In this document: piece after piece, positions 1 through 6,621 of the stretch
Numbering within the stretch: the first letter of the stretch is position 1
Layout of the letters: every line of letters begins with the position of its first letter
Source: Photobacterium damselae
Lineage (GTDB): Bacteria > Pseudomonadota > Gammaproteobacteria > Enterobacterales > Vibrionaceae
Assembly (NCBI RefSeq): GCF_003026815.1
Contig: NZ_PYOG01000022.1
Location: 1-64,000 of the forward strand
Direction of reading: 5' to 3'
Length of the DNA stretch: 64,000 nt
Notes under the pieces: model-generated
Databases searched by the model: none
The model's input: only the letters and a program-made list of their open reading frames with translations
What the model was told of the DNA's origin: nothing
Translations under genes and position numbers: made by a program

Positions 1-54
1 TGCCGCTTCTAATTTAAATTCAGCACTAAATAATCGTCTTGTTCGTTTTGTCAT
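1..54 (-). CDS. IS3-family transposase OrfA, N-terminal fragment
   Basis: Eighteen codons are visible, starting MTKRTRRLFSAEF, the usual beginning of an IS3-family OrfA helix-turn-helix protein, which binds the IS ends and acts with OrfB made by frameshifting. The rest lies beyond the window edge. The call rests on this short N-terminus plus the IS-like end immediately upstream. Confidence 0.7.
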   Translation of the reverse strand, partial: MTKRTRRLFSAEFKLEAA

Positions 55-127
55 GATGTCACCTATTCATGTTAAGAGGTGATGATATCACCTCTGAGTA
101 GGTGGCCAAATTTAATGTACCACTACA
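1..127 (-). mobile_element. IS3-family insertion sequence, terminal fragment
   Basis: The sequence up to base 127 ends in CTACA. Read on the minus strand it starts TGTAGTGGTACATTAAATTT, which has the TG start typical of IS3-family ends, and it is followed 73 bases later by an OrfA start codon. Only this end is in the window, so the other terminus and the target duplication cannot be seen. The IS sits just outside the prophage left flank and may have landed on or near the attachment site. Confidence 0.75.
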
Positions 128-402
128 TAAAAGTACATTTAATTCAGTCGTCGGGTTCAACTAAATAAACCAATCTCTCTTACGATTTGTGAGCGATATT
201 TATTTAAGTTACTTTCCGTTAAATATAAAGGCTATATAGCAACGCTTAATCTTTTTTGCATGTTAGAGCATCAGTGTGTAGTGGCAATGTTAGTAAAAGT
301 AGAACATTAGGAGCTTGTTATGCTTTCCCTTATCTGAAACTCCCGAAAGAGCATAAAATCTAACTTAGTTTGTCTAATTATTAGGTTATATGGTGGCTCC
401 AA
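128..402. other. non-coding stretch between IS and prophage
   Basis: No gene is seen in this AT-rich stretch. Together with the decayed AlpA copy that follows, it makes about 380 bases without an intact gene. The left attachment site of the prophage should lie here or further left, but I found no clear direct repeat matching the sequence downstream of the integrase. Confidence 0.4.
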
Positions 403-512
403 CAAAGCGATCTCTTCCCAAGATTGCCTTGCGACTAAACCAATTGGCATTATATTTTTATTATTCAAATTAGAACCGTAACCGACAAGGGTATAAGTGA
501 TTGGTTCATGAT
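403..512 (-). pseudogene. decayed copy of the AlpA-like gene 3' end
   Basis: Bases 403-512 align by eye to 870-993, the terminator plus last codons of the intact AlpA-like gene. Shared blocks include CAAAGCGATCTCT, GGCATTATAT/GGTATTATCT, AGAACCGTAACC/AGAACGTAACC and ATTGGTTCA, separated by small gaps. It has no usable reading frame. Such a second copy can come from an earlier related prophage or from a local duplication. Confidence 0.6.
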
Positions 513-838
513 ATACGCATGCTTGGAGCGTTTGAAAATTTTAATCTGCATCGGTCTTGATAAGAATTAACCGCGTCCGATTGAGTGGATAGTTCTTTAT
601 GATCAGCAGTGAAGTGCTGAATGATATATTTAGCATCAGTGTCGTTATAAATGAGTTGCACAAATCCAATATGAGTTAGCTCATGACTGTAGTTATTAAA
701 ATAGACTTTGAATGTGCAATTTATATATTTATTGCACCCCCACGTTAATAAAGACTTTTGAATATCATCGAAGGAATCGTGTTCATAAACAACTAAGATT
801 TTTTCATCGAGTGAATGTTCGTAGTTAATACTCGCCAT
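506..838 (-). CDS. hypothetical phage protein
   Basis: A 110-residue protein of no recognised family, predicted soluble, with several Tyr and His residues and no clear motif. It lies downstream of the AlpA-like gene terminator on the same strand and begins with an ATG preceded by GGGATAAATT. Its 3' end runs into the decayed AlpA copy, so the last residues may not be original. It could be a cargo gene at the prophage edge. Confidence 0.5.
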   Translation of the reverse strand: MASINYEHSLDEKILVVYEHDSFDDIQKSLLTWGCNKYINCTFKVYFNNYSHELTHIGFVQLIYNDTDAKYIIQHFTADHKELSTQSDAVNSYQDRCRLKFSNAPSMRIS

Positions 839-862
839 AATTTATCCCTGACCGTGATTACT

Positions 863-897
863 AAAAAAACAAAGCGATCTCTCATCAAGATCGCTTT
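863..897 (-). terminator. rho-independent terminator after AlpA-like gene
   Basis: A perfect 10-bp inverted repeat (AAAGCGATCT at 871-880 with AGATCGCTTT at 888-897) is followed on the minus strand by a run of seven T. It would end the leftward early operon just after the AlpA-like gene. Confidence 0.7.
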
Positions 898-901
898 GCA
901 T

Positions 902-1243
902 CTAAAAACGTTTCCCAAACCGACTGGTATTATCTTTCCATTCTTCAACAGCAGAACGTAACCAACGCAAGGGCATGAGTGTAATTGGTTCAGGGAAGCC
1001 TCGTTTTTGTCGCCACTTATAAATAGTTGCTCGACTGGTAATCTGAAACATCTCTAAGACTTCAACGTGACTAATTAAAAGATGTGTTGATTGCTCATTA
1101 AGTTCAGCATAAGTTTTTGCTGGTGGCGGTGAATCAGGTTGTTGGCTTTCTTGTTTATTTTTATAGTGTGACGGTGTCACATTTAAGCTGTTTTCTGTGG
1201 TATAAGACATGTTTACAGTAGGGTAGCTGTTGTAATCGAACAT
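902..1243 (-). CDS. AlpA-like transcriptional regulator / excisionase
   Basis: A small DNA-binding protein of about 113 residues whose C-terminal half matches the AlpA/MerR-like winged-helix family: ISHVEVLEMFQITSRATIYK followed by a GFPEP turn. AlpA-type proteins activate integrase genes or act as excisionases in phages and satellites. The ATG at 1243 is chosen because AAGGA lies seven bases upstream; a longer frame from 1276 would overlap the upstream gene. The position at the prophage left end, which becomes next to int after circularisation, fits an Xis role (inference). Confidence 0.75.
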   Translation of the reverse strand: MFDYNSYPTVNMSYTTENSLNVTPSHYKNKQESQQPDSPPPAKTYAELNEQSTHLLISHVEVLEMFQITSRATIYKWRQKRGFPEPITLMPLRWLRSAVEEWKDNTSRFGKRF

Positions 1244-1253
1244 GTTAGATTCC

Positions 1254-1637
1254 TTATTCATATGTTTTATTAACAAAATTAGAAAGACGAACTCGATTTA
1301 TGGTATGCCAACATCGAGCGTCACCTTTAAATAAGCCCCCAGATTTTAATTTGGCGCATCCTTCGGGAAGTTGCTCACCACAATATTGGCAAGTTCCTAG
1401 TGATTCTTTAATCTGCGCCATTTCGGTATGTACGCGATGAATCATTAACTGTAATGCCTCAGTATTTTTACAAGGCTTATTTGGATAAGAGAAAAAAGCG
1501 CAAATTTCATTTAATTGGCTTGCTTCAGTGGTACTCAACGGAAGAGGATAGAGCGTAATCCCCTGAGCAGCTCGGCGGTCTCTCAAACGTTGAGCGCGTT
1601 TAGCCGCTTGTTGCCGTATTTTTTCCTTATTACTCAT
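1254..1637 (-). CDS. hypothetical phage protein with zinc-ribbon-like motif
   Basis: About 127 residues if it starts at the ATG at 1637 (MSNKEKIRQQAAKRAQ). The N-terminus is very rich in Lys, Arg and Gln. The C-terminal half carries CQYCGEQLPEGC, then a later Cys and His, suggesting a small zinc site. The function is not recognised; a nucleic-acid-binding early phage protein is plausible. It precedes the AlpA-like gene in the leftward operon. Confidence 0.55.
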   Translation of the reverse strand: MSNKEKIRQQAAKRAQRLRDRRAAQGITLYPLPLSTTEASQLNEICAFFSYPNKPCKNTEALQLMIHRVHTEMAQIKESLGTCQYCGEQLPEGCAKLKSGGLFKGDARCWHTINRVRLSNFVNKTYE

Positions 1638-1800
1638 TGCACAAAATACCTTTACTGAAGTTATGTTTTGAATCAATTAGTTGCGGGATGGTCAGTCCTA
1701 CGTTATCCTAAAGAGGATCCTTAGTGTTTAAAAGCTAGGGCTCATTGCACGAGATACCCCATTGGGTTTGGTCACCTGATGGGTTTTCTTTTTTCGTATG

Positions 1801-2025
1801 TTATTGCTGGTATTGTTCAAAATATTTACGATCGTCTGAAACGGTAATCCCATATTGCCTAGCGCGGTTCAATGTCAGTTCTTTTATGTTTTCTACAAGT
1901 GCAAGTTGAATGCGTGTCTTTTCCTCATGTTCAGGCTTTCTCAGTAGGTGTTTTTCATACATCTTTTCTCGATCATCCAAGTCATTCATGATTGTGACGA
2001 AGAAAGCGGTTAATTCATTACACAT
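1801..2025 (-). CDS. small hypothetical phage protein
   Basis: A 74-residue, largely charged and helical protein, unrecognised. An AAGGA motif precedes its ATG. It sits in the leftward early block between the repressor and the AlpA-like gene. Short spacers around 1680-1720 and 2040-2075 share a GGTCAG(T/C)CCT core, so the two neighbouring leaders may be related. No function can be assigned. Confidence 0.5.
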   Translation of the reverse strand: MCNELTAFFVTIMNDLDDREKMYEKHLLRKPEHEEKTRIQLALVENIKELTLNRARQYGITVSDDRKYFEQYQQ

Positions 2026-2069
2026 TAATAATCCTTCCTAAAAATCCGGGTGGTCAGCCCTGGCTCATT

Positions 2070-2303
2070 TCACAAAAGTTTGATGTCCGTTATTACAAAA
2101 TCATCGAATGTCACCATATATCCATCTTTGATTAGCTCACTTAACTGTGAGATATCTCGCTCTTCATAATGTCCAAATCGAGGATCTCTTGGATTGAGTA
2201 GAACTTCCTCCATATCACTTTTACGTTTTACTACCCATGCAGTGGGTTGAATTAACGTTTCTTTTATTTTTACGAGTAATACAGCGTCATTGATTAATCT
2301 CAT
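2070..2303 (-). CDS. small hypothetical phage protein
   Basis: A 77-residue protein with no recognised domain. The ATG at 2303 is preferred over the one at 2312 because AAGG lies eight bases upstream of it, whereas it directly abuts the earlier ATG. It follows the 2315-2518 gene closely, so both should be on one leftward transcript from the promoter at about 2550-2580. Confidence 0.5.
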   Translation of the reverse strand: MRLINDAVLLVKIKETLIQPTAWVVKRKSDMEEVLLNPRDPRFGHYEERDISQLSELIKDGYMVTFDDFVITDIKLL

Positions 2304-2314
2304 TACGTTCATCC

Positions 2315-2518
2315 TTAAGAAATAAAAGTGATGACTTCAGCAGCAAATTCTTCAGCAATTTTTTGAGTAATTTCCATATCGAGAGGGCAATATTTTGAAA
2401 TACCCCAACCATTTTTAGGGTTAGGGATCAAGGTCATAACTTTGTAATCTGATAGTAGGGGGTCATTTGATTTTGATACATCAACTAACCCGTACCTTGT
2501 TTGATAAATAGTGTTCAT
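2315..2518 (-). CDS. small hypothetical phage protein, first gene of leftward operon
   Basis: About 67 residues from the ATG at 2518, which has AAGG upstream; a GTG at 2536 would overlap an operator. No family is recognised. It is the first gene downstream of the leftward operator-promoter cluster and so corresponds in position to the first gene of a lambda-like PL operon. Confidence 0.5.
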   Translation of the reverse strand: MNTIYQTRYGLVDVSKSNDPLLSDYKVMTLIPNPKNGWGISKYCPLDMEITQKIAEEFAAEVITFIS

Positions 2519-2533
2519 CAAATACCTTAGATT

Positions 2534-2592
2534 CACGTTTTGTGTAATTAGATGCTACACGTTTCGTGTTTGTTGTGTCAACACAATTTGTG
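2534..2592 (-). promoter_or_regulatory. leftward early promoter with three repressor operators (OL-like)
   Basis: Three copies of a CAC-N5-GTG palindrome lie at 2534-2544, 2558-2568 and 2582-2592, spaced 24 bases apart. A leftward promoter fits exactly among them: TTGACA (complement at 2576-2581), 18 bases, then TAGCAT (complement at 2552-2557), with the middle operator filling the spacer. The same palindrome occurs three more times on the other side of the repressor gene, so CI and/or Cro is the likely ligand. Confidence 0.75.
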
Positions 2593-2613
2593 AATTTTGA
2601 GGGTGGGGTATAA

Positions 2614-2642
2614 AAAAACCGCCATGATAGTTGGCGGTTTTT
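2614..2642 (-). terminator. terminator of the repressor gene
   Basis: The inverted repeat AAAAACCGCC / GGCGGTTTTT with a nine-base loop and T-runs on both strands lies just after the CI-like gene stop codon. It separates repressor transcription from the leftward early operon. Confidence 0.75.
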
Positions 2643-2661
2643 AGAATTTGAGAAGTGCTAG

Positions 2662-3324
2662 TTAGAATAGTCTTAATTTAGCGTCCACAATCACTCCAAT
2701 AATCCTACAGTTACCGTTAATTGGTAACGTTGGATATTGAGGATTAAGAGGCTTTAGATAACGTTGACCTGCATCAATCATAAGTTTTTTAAACGTAGCT
2801 TCATTTACATCAGTTAGTTTAGCGGCAACAAGTGAGCCATTTTCGGCTGCTCTCTCTGTATCAACTAATACGAGAGTTCCCTCTGGGAAACTTATTCCCG
2901 TTGGTGATGTCATAGAATCGCCATGAACTCTTAACCAAAAACTATTTTTACTTGTTCGTTCAGTGGTTTGGTACCATTCAGTAATAGTTTCTACTGGGTA
3001 TGGCTCACAAGCTTCCGTCCATATACCAGCCTGCACTGAGCTTAAAACAGGAAATGAATTTTGATAGCTAGGTTGTATGTCAATAGTAGATATATTCATT
3101 AGTTCAGGTAACTCACTATCATCAAACAGTATCTGATAGGCTTTAATACCTAAATGCTTAGCTAGTGTATCTGCATCATCTAAACTTATACTTCTGATTC
3201 CAGATTCATAGTTACTGACACGCGACGCTCCCCAACCACAAAGGTCAGCTAAATCTTTTTGACTAATGCCTCGTTTGGCCCGGAACTGCTTTAGACGCAG
3301 CCCTACTTCTGTTTTCTTATCCAT
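2662..3324 (-). CDS. CI-like phage repressor (HTH plus S24 peptidase)
   Basis: A 220-residue LexA/CI-type repressor that should hold the prophage silent. Residues about 8-60 form an XRE helix-turn-helix (GISQKDLADLCGWGASRVSN). Residues 95-215 form an S24 self-cleavage domain: an Ala99-Gly100 cleavage site (SVQAGIW), nucleophile Ser137 in HGDSM, and general base Lys169 in LVAAKL. All elements for RecA-stimulated cleavage are present, so the prophage is predicted to be SOS-inducible. It is divergent from the Cro-like gene and flanked by operator triplets on both sides. Confidence 0.93.
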   Translation of the reverse strand: MDKKTEVGLRLKQFRAKRGISQKDLADLCGWGASRVSNYESGIRSISLDDADTLAKHLGIKAYQILFDDSELPELMNISTIDIQPSYQNSFPVLSSVQAGIWTEACEPYPVETITEWYQTTERTSKNSFWLRVHGDSMTSPTGISFPEGTLVLVDTERAAENGSLVAAKLTDVNEATFKKLMIDAGQRYLKPLNPQYPTLPINGNCRIIGVIVDAKLRLF

Positions 3325-3337
3325 TTATATAATTTAT

Positions 3338-3403
3338 CACGAATTGTGAACTTTTATACACACTAATCGTGTATATTTGGTTGATGTTAATTCACGAATT
3401 GTG
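3338..3403 (+). promoter_or_regulatory. rightward early promoter and operators (OR-like)
   Basis: Three CAC-N5-GTG palindromes occur at 3338-3348, 3361-3371 and 3393-3403 in the divergent CI/Cro intergenic region. A rightward promoter reads TTGATG at 3381-3386, 17 bases, TATCTT at 3404-3409. The third operator occupies the end of its spacer, so occupancy would block cro and the downstream replication genes. Confidence 0.78.
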
Positions 3404-3431
3404 TATCTTAAGTTCCAACCAAGGAGCTTAA

Positions 3432-3656
3432 ATGAATAGAATCGCATCTCTACGAAAATCATTAAGTATTTCGCAGTCTGCATTGGCTGGAAAGATTAAT
3501 AGCGTTCCATCCAGAATCGCTAATTTTGAAGCATCAAGGCGACGTCCTGATATCCAAACCTGTTGGATGATTGTTAATGCACTCAATGAATTAGGTGCAA
3601 ATTGTACCTTAGAACAGGTATTTCCAAATCCAAACAATAATAACGAACCATCTTAA
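3432..3656 (+). CDS. Cro-like HTH regulator
   Basis: A 74-residue protein that is almost entirely one XRE-type helix-turn-helix (LSISQSALAGKINSVPSRIA). It begins after a strong AAGGAG site and is the first gene from the rightward early promoter, the usual cro position. It probably binds the same operators as the CI-like protein to allow lytic growth. The following gene is YdaT-like, so this gene occupies the place of YdaS in Rac-like prophages. Confidence 0.82.
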   Translation: MNRIASLRKSLSISQSALAGKINSVPSRIANFEASRRRPDIQTCWMIVNALNELGANCTLEQVFPNPNNNNEPS

Positions 3657-3708
3657 TTATAGGTGAATGTTCGCTTTCTGGTTATTTGTACAGTAAAGGA
3701 AAACTCTA

Positions 3709-4260
3709 ATGTCAATTCAGAGCTTAAAAAGCGTTATGCGTAACGCTGTTGAAGGATGGCGCACCGAAGTGAGTAAAGATTTTATTACTCAGCATGTCTC
3801 TCGTCATTACCACAAAATGAGCCTTCAGTATGAAGTTGATGCTCAACGTAAATTACTTTTAAAACCTGTGGGTGCTGATGACAAAAATAATCAGCAAAAC
3901 TTTTTTCGCTATTTAGAACGTACAAGCATCGAGGCCAAAGCAACCATGATGGATCTTTTGCCTGCAGTAATTGCGGCAATGCCGAAACAACGTGCTTGTG
4001 ATGCTCTCAATACTTTTCTTAACCCACTTGGATTTTCTGTTGCAACTATTGGCAATGGAGAACAGACATCTAACAGGGATCATCTGTTAGCTATGTTCAA
4101 TAAAGAATCATCAGAGGCTTTGTCGTCTTTGTTGTTATTGCCCGAGAACGCAACTTTAGAACAGTTACGTTCAGCCTACAAAGAAGTACAAGAAAGTGAG
4201 GGGAGTCATAAACCGTTACTGAGCTATTTGGAAACCTTAATCACTCGAAAAACAGTGTAA
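3709..4260 (+). CDS. YdaT-like / CII-position phage regulatory protein
   Basis: A 183-residue protein whose N-terminal half resembles the YdaT family by layout: a short helical start, an FFRYLER segment and a DLLPAVIAAMP segment like the LLPAIEKSMP of YdaT. In Rac prophage, YdaT is a regulator whose overproduction harms the host. Its position between Cro and the replication genes is the CII slot. The C-terminal 60 residues are unrecognised. The assignment rests on remembered family similarity and is moderate. Confidence 0.6.
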   Translation: MSIQSLKSVMRNAVEGWRTEVSKDFITQHVSRHYHKMSLQYEVDAQRKLLLKPVGADDKNNQQNFFRYLERTSIEAKATMMDLLPAVIAAMPKQRACDALNTFLNPLGFSVATIGNGEQTSNRDHLLAMFNKESSEALSSLLLLPENATLEQLRSAYKEVQESEGSHKPLLSYLETLITRKTV

Positions 4261-4272
4261 GGATCTCGTGCA

Positions 4273-4416
4273 ATGAGTCTTAAATATCAAAGTATAAACG
4301 GGGAGTCTCGTTGGATGCTGACCACATCCACTCGATATATCGAAATTTCTCGTCAGCAAGCCATTCAGGTATTTAATCGTAAATTACATGCAGTAAGGAA
4401 GAGTCTTCATGGCTAG
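4273..4416 (+). CDS. small hypothetical phage protein
   Basis: A 47-residue frame beginning MSLKYQSINGESRWMLTTST, basic towards the C-terminus. It starts 12 bases after the YdaT-like gene, with AAGGATC just upstream, and its stop overlaps the start of the replication gene by eight bases, a pattern expected of translational coupling. It is too short for a domain call, but the tight fit between two phage genes supports it being real. Confidence 0.5.
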   Translation: MSLKYQSINGESRWMLTTSTRYIEISRQQAIQVFNRKLHAVRKSLHG

Positions 4417-5284
4417 GTTATTTCAGGCTATCAGAGAGCTTTCTGGTAATGAAGCGAACATCAGTATTCCGCGTGTTTACATTCGCTTTTGTAGTGGCGA
4501 CTTAAACCAAGCCGCTGTCTTATCGCAATTAGTGTTTTGGTCTGGTTGTGCTTCATCTAAGAACGATGGATGGTTTTATAAGCGCCATGAGCAGCTTGCT
4601 GAAGAGCTATGCCTTAGCGTAGACCAAATCCGTTATACATTGAAAAAATTGAAAACACGCCTAGGTGAGAGCCTTGGTACTACCCGCAAAAAAGCAGAGG
4701 GTGTACCGACTATTTTTTATCGATTTGATGAAGAAAAGCTGATGGATCTTATTTTTCCTGAAGACAATTCCGATTCGGTAAATTTACCGAATGGAAACGG
4801 TGAAATTACCGAATCCATTCGGGGATCTCACCGAAACCTAGGATTCGGTAACCTTCCCGAATCCATATACAGACTCAATACAGATCCGATAAAACAGATC
4901 AATAACCCTATAGTCCCTTGCGAGGAACATCAGCTTGATATTTTGAACGATCAGAATCTAGAGCCTGTTGAACCACCAACGAAAAAAACACGAGCTAAGC
5001 GAAAACCAAAAACAACCTTGCCAGAAGATTTCTGCCTGACCGAAGCGATGCAAGCTTGGTACTCAGTTCAAGGTTTTAGTTTAAATATCCAGGCAGCAAC
5101 AAACCAGTGGATGGATGCCATGTTAGCCAGAGGGCAGTGTTACCAAGATTGGACCGCTGCATGGCGAAGCGGAATGCGCAACGCCAACCAGTGGGCAACA
5201 GAGCGAATGGTAAAACAATCATCAGCAGTGAACAAAATGGGTGCCAGTAACGGCGATTATGGCCCACCGGAGGATTATCGATGA
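4409..5284 (+). CDS. phage replication initiator, O-like
   Basis: A 291-residue protein with an N-terminal winged-helix segment (about residues 5-110: VLSQLVFWSG, then KRHEQLAEELCLSVDQIRYT). This layout is found in lambda O-like and DnaD-like phage replication proteins that bind the origin and recruit helicase through DnaC or P. The middle (about residues 120-155) is low-complexity and encoded by repeated TTACCGAAT motifs. The C-terminal domain (residues 200-270) is rich in Trp (QAWYSVQG, MDAMLARG, DWTAAWRSGMRNA) as in phage O/DnaT-like tails. The stop overlaps the dnaC start (ATGA). Confidence 0.8.
   Translation: MARLFQAIRELSGNEANISIPRVYIRFCSGDLNQAAVLSQLVFWSGCASSKNDGWFYKRHEQLAEELCLSVDQIRYTLKKLKTRLGESLGTTRKKAEGVPTIFYRFDEEKLMDLIFPEDNSDSVNLPNGNGEITESIRGSHRNLGFGNLPESIYRLNTDPIKQINNPIVPCEEHQLDILNDQNLEPVEPPTKKTRAKRKPKTTLPEDFCLTEAMQAWYSVQGFSLNIQAATNQWMDAMLARGQCYQDWTAAWRSGMRNANQWATERMVKQSSAVNKMGASNGDYGPPEDYR
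4772..4865 (+). repeat. candidate replication origin repeats inside the O-like gene
   Basis: Five related motifs lie within 94 bases: GATTCGGTAA (4772), TTTACCGAAT (4783), ATTACCGAAT (4805), ATTCGGTAAC (4843) and the weaker CCCGAATCC (4857), with a further half motif CATTCGGGG at 4817. Some are in inverted orientation. The layout mirrors lambda, whose origin iterons lie inside gene O. Confidence 0.6.
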
Positions 5285-6006
5285 ACTTCATGCAACGTTT
5301 AGCACAAGCAATGCCTGCCAATGTCAAACCATACACGTTTGAGCAGATGCAAGCGATTCGACAGCGTGAGGCTGAGAGTTACTGTCAGAGTATTTCTCAA
5401 GAAAATCGTCAAGCACGAGTCTCTATGGCCATTGGTCGTTCTGGAATTAAAAAGCGTCACCAAAACTGCCGATTCGATAATTATTATACCCATTGCGAAG
5501 GTCAACGCAGTGCTTTCGCAGAAGCAAAGCGGTTACTCGATAACTTTGTTAATCGCAGAACTTGTGGTGGTTTTATTTTCGCCGGGACATCAGGAACAGG
5601 AAAAAACCATCTGGCATGTGCTATTGCGAATGAAATGCTTCAGCTACGACGATCCGTTGTGGTGATCACCGTAGCTGAGTTGATGTTAAAAATCCGCGAT
5701 TCTTACCGTAAAGAATCTGATGTAAGTGAAACAGATATCATCCGTTTCTTAAGCCAAGTTGATTTGCTAGTGATTGATGAATTGGGCGTTCAGCACAATA
5801 GCAACAACGAGCGTGTGATGATTAATCGCATCATTGATGAACGTTATACCTTAGAAAAACCAACAGGGGTGATTACGAATCTTCAGAGTGCTGAGTTAAC
5901 CAACACATTAGGCCGAGCAGCTGTTGACCGAATTATGGAAGATGGCAAATGGGTGACATTTAATTGGACTAGCTACCGAACTAATAAGGGAATGCACCAA
6001 GCATGA
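5281..6006 (+). CDS. dnaC: DnaC-like helicase loader
   Basis: A 241-residue AAA+ ATPase. Walker A is GTSGTGKNH (residues 102-110), with the Asn after GK that is characteristic of DnaC, and Walker B is LLVIDELG. The family delivers the replicative helicase DnaB to a melted origin. A Cys/His cluster (NCRFDNYYTHC) precedes the ATPase core as in other DnaC homologues. It overlaps both the upstream O-like gene and the downstream Q-like gene by four bases, giving a compact replication operon. Confidence 0.92.
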   Translation: MNFMQRLAQAMPANVKPYTFEQMQAIRQREAESYCQSISQENRQARVSMAIGRSGIKKRHQNCRFDNYYTHCEGQRSAFAEAKRLLDNFVNRRTCGGFIFAGTSGTGKNHLACAIANEMLQLRRSVVVITVAELMLKIRDSYRKESDVSETDIIRFLSQVDLLVIDELGVQHNSNNERVMINRIIDERYTLEKPTGVITNLQSAELTNTLGRAAVDRIMEDGKWVTFNWTSYRTNKGMHQA

Positions 6007-6581
6007 AGATCGAAACACTGTTAAGCAAATTTGATATTAAAGGGATCAACTATGGTCCGAGTACTGGGGGAGGGAACCCATTACTTTCTGCTGAAGAACA
6101 ATTGGCTGTTGTGGGCCTATGTTGGCATGAATCACCTGTAGGTTGGTTATTACTGTTTGTTGAGGGGCTTCGAGATGTTAATGCTCTTAAGCAGCTTCAA
6201 ATCGCAACCATGGGGGAAGCACTTCGTTTAATGGAAGATTGGCGGGGAGTATATCCAGAAAAGGCCATCAAAGCTCTGTGTGCAACAGCCATTGCTGAAG
6301 CGACTCAGCAGCAAGGGCAGATTTGTCCTGAGTGTAATGGTAGTGCTGTTGTGCTTTCTAAGTGTAATCACAAGCGTAAATGCCAGTGTTGTAAAGATGG
6401 ACGAATAGAGTGGACGCAGGAAACTCGTTTTGCTTATTTTGCTAGAACATTACCTGTGACGTACAACCGGTTTAAACGTTATTTGGTTGTTTTGAATGTT
6501 TTAGTTGAGTGGTTAATAGATAGTAGAATAATAGCTGTTTTTTCAATGAAAAATAAAATAGCTATAGAAAAATCAATGTAG
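6003..6581 (+). CDS. Q-like late antitermination protein
   Basis: A 192-residue protein with the features of phage antiterminator Q: residues 25-100 helical, then a zinc-binding motif (CPECNG ... CNHKRKCQCCKDG), then TYNRFKRYL. Q proteins load on RNA polymerase paused at the late promoter and let it read through terminators into lysis and head genes. The last 30 residues are AT-rich, Ile/Lys-rich and unlike typical Q tails, and the gene lies against the inserted defence cassette, so the original 3' end may have been replaced. Confidence 0.78.
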   Translation: MKIETLLSKFDIKGINYGPSTGGGNPLLSAEEQLAVVGLCWHESPVGWLLLFVEGLRDVNALKQLQIATMGEALRLMEDWRGVYPEKAIKALCATAIAEATQQQGQICPECNGSAVVLSKCNHKRKCQCCKDGRIEWTQETRFAYFARTLPVTYNRFKRYLVVLNVLVEWLIDSRIIAVFSMKNKIAIEKSM

Positions 6582-6583
6582 AA

Positions 6584-6616
6584 ATAGAGTGTATCAATAT
6601 GTTTGATACACTCTAT
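6584..6616. terminator. bidirectional terminator between Q and defence cassette
   Basis: A perfect 14-bp stem (ATAGAGTGTATCAA / TTGATACACTCTAT, five-base loop) lies between the convergent Q-like gene and the ATPase gene. It would insulate the leftward cassette from phage early transcription. Confidence 0.72.
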
Positions 6617-6621
6617 ATACA

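Noticed and set aside
3432..4260. YdaS-YdaT toxin-antitoxin pair
   Set aside because: The first gene is in the cro position facing a CI-type repressor with shared operators, so a normal phage switch role is preferred over a toxin-antitoxin label.
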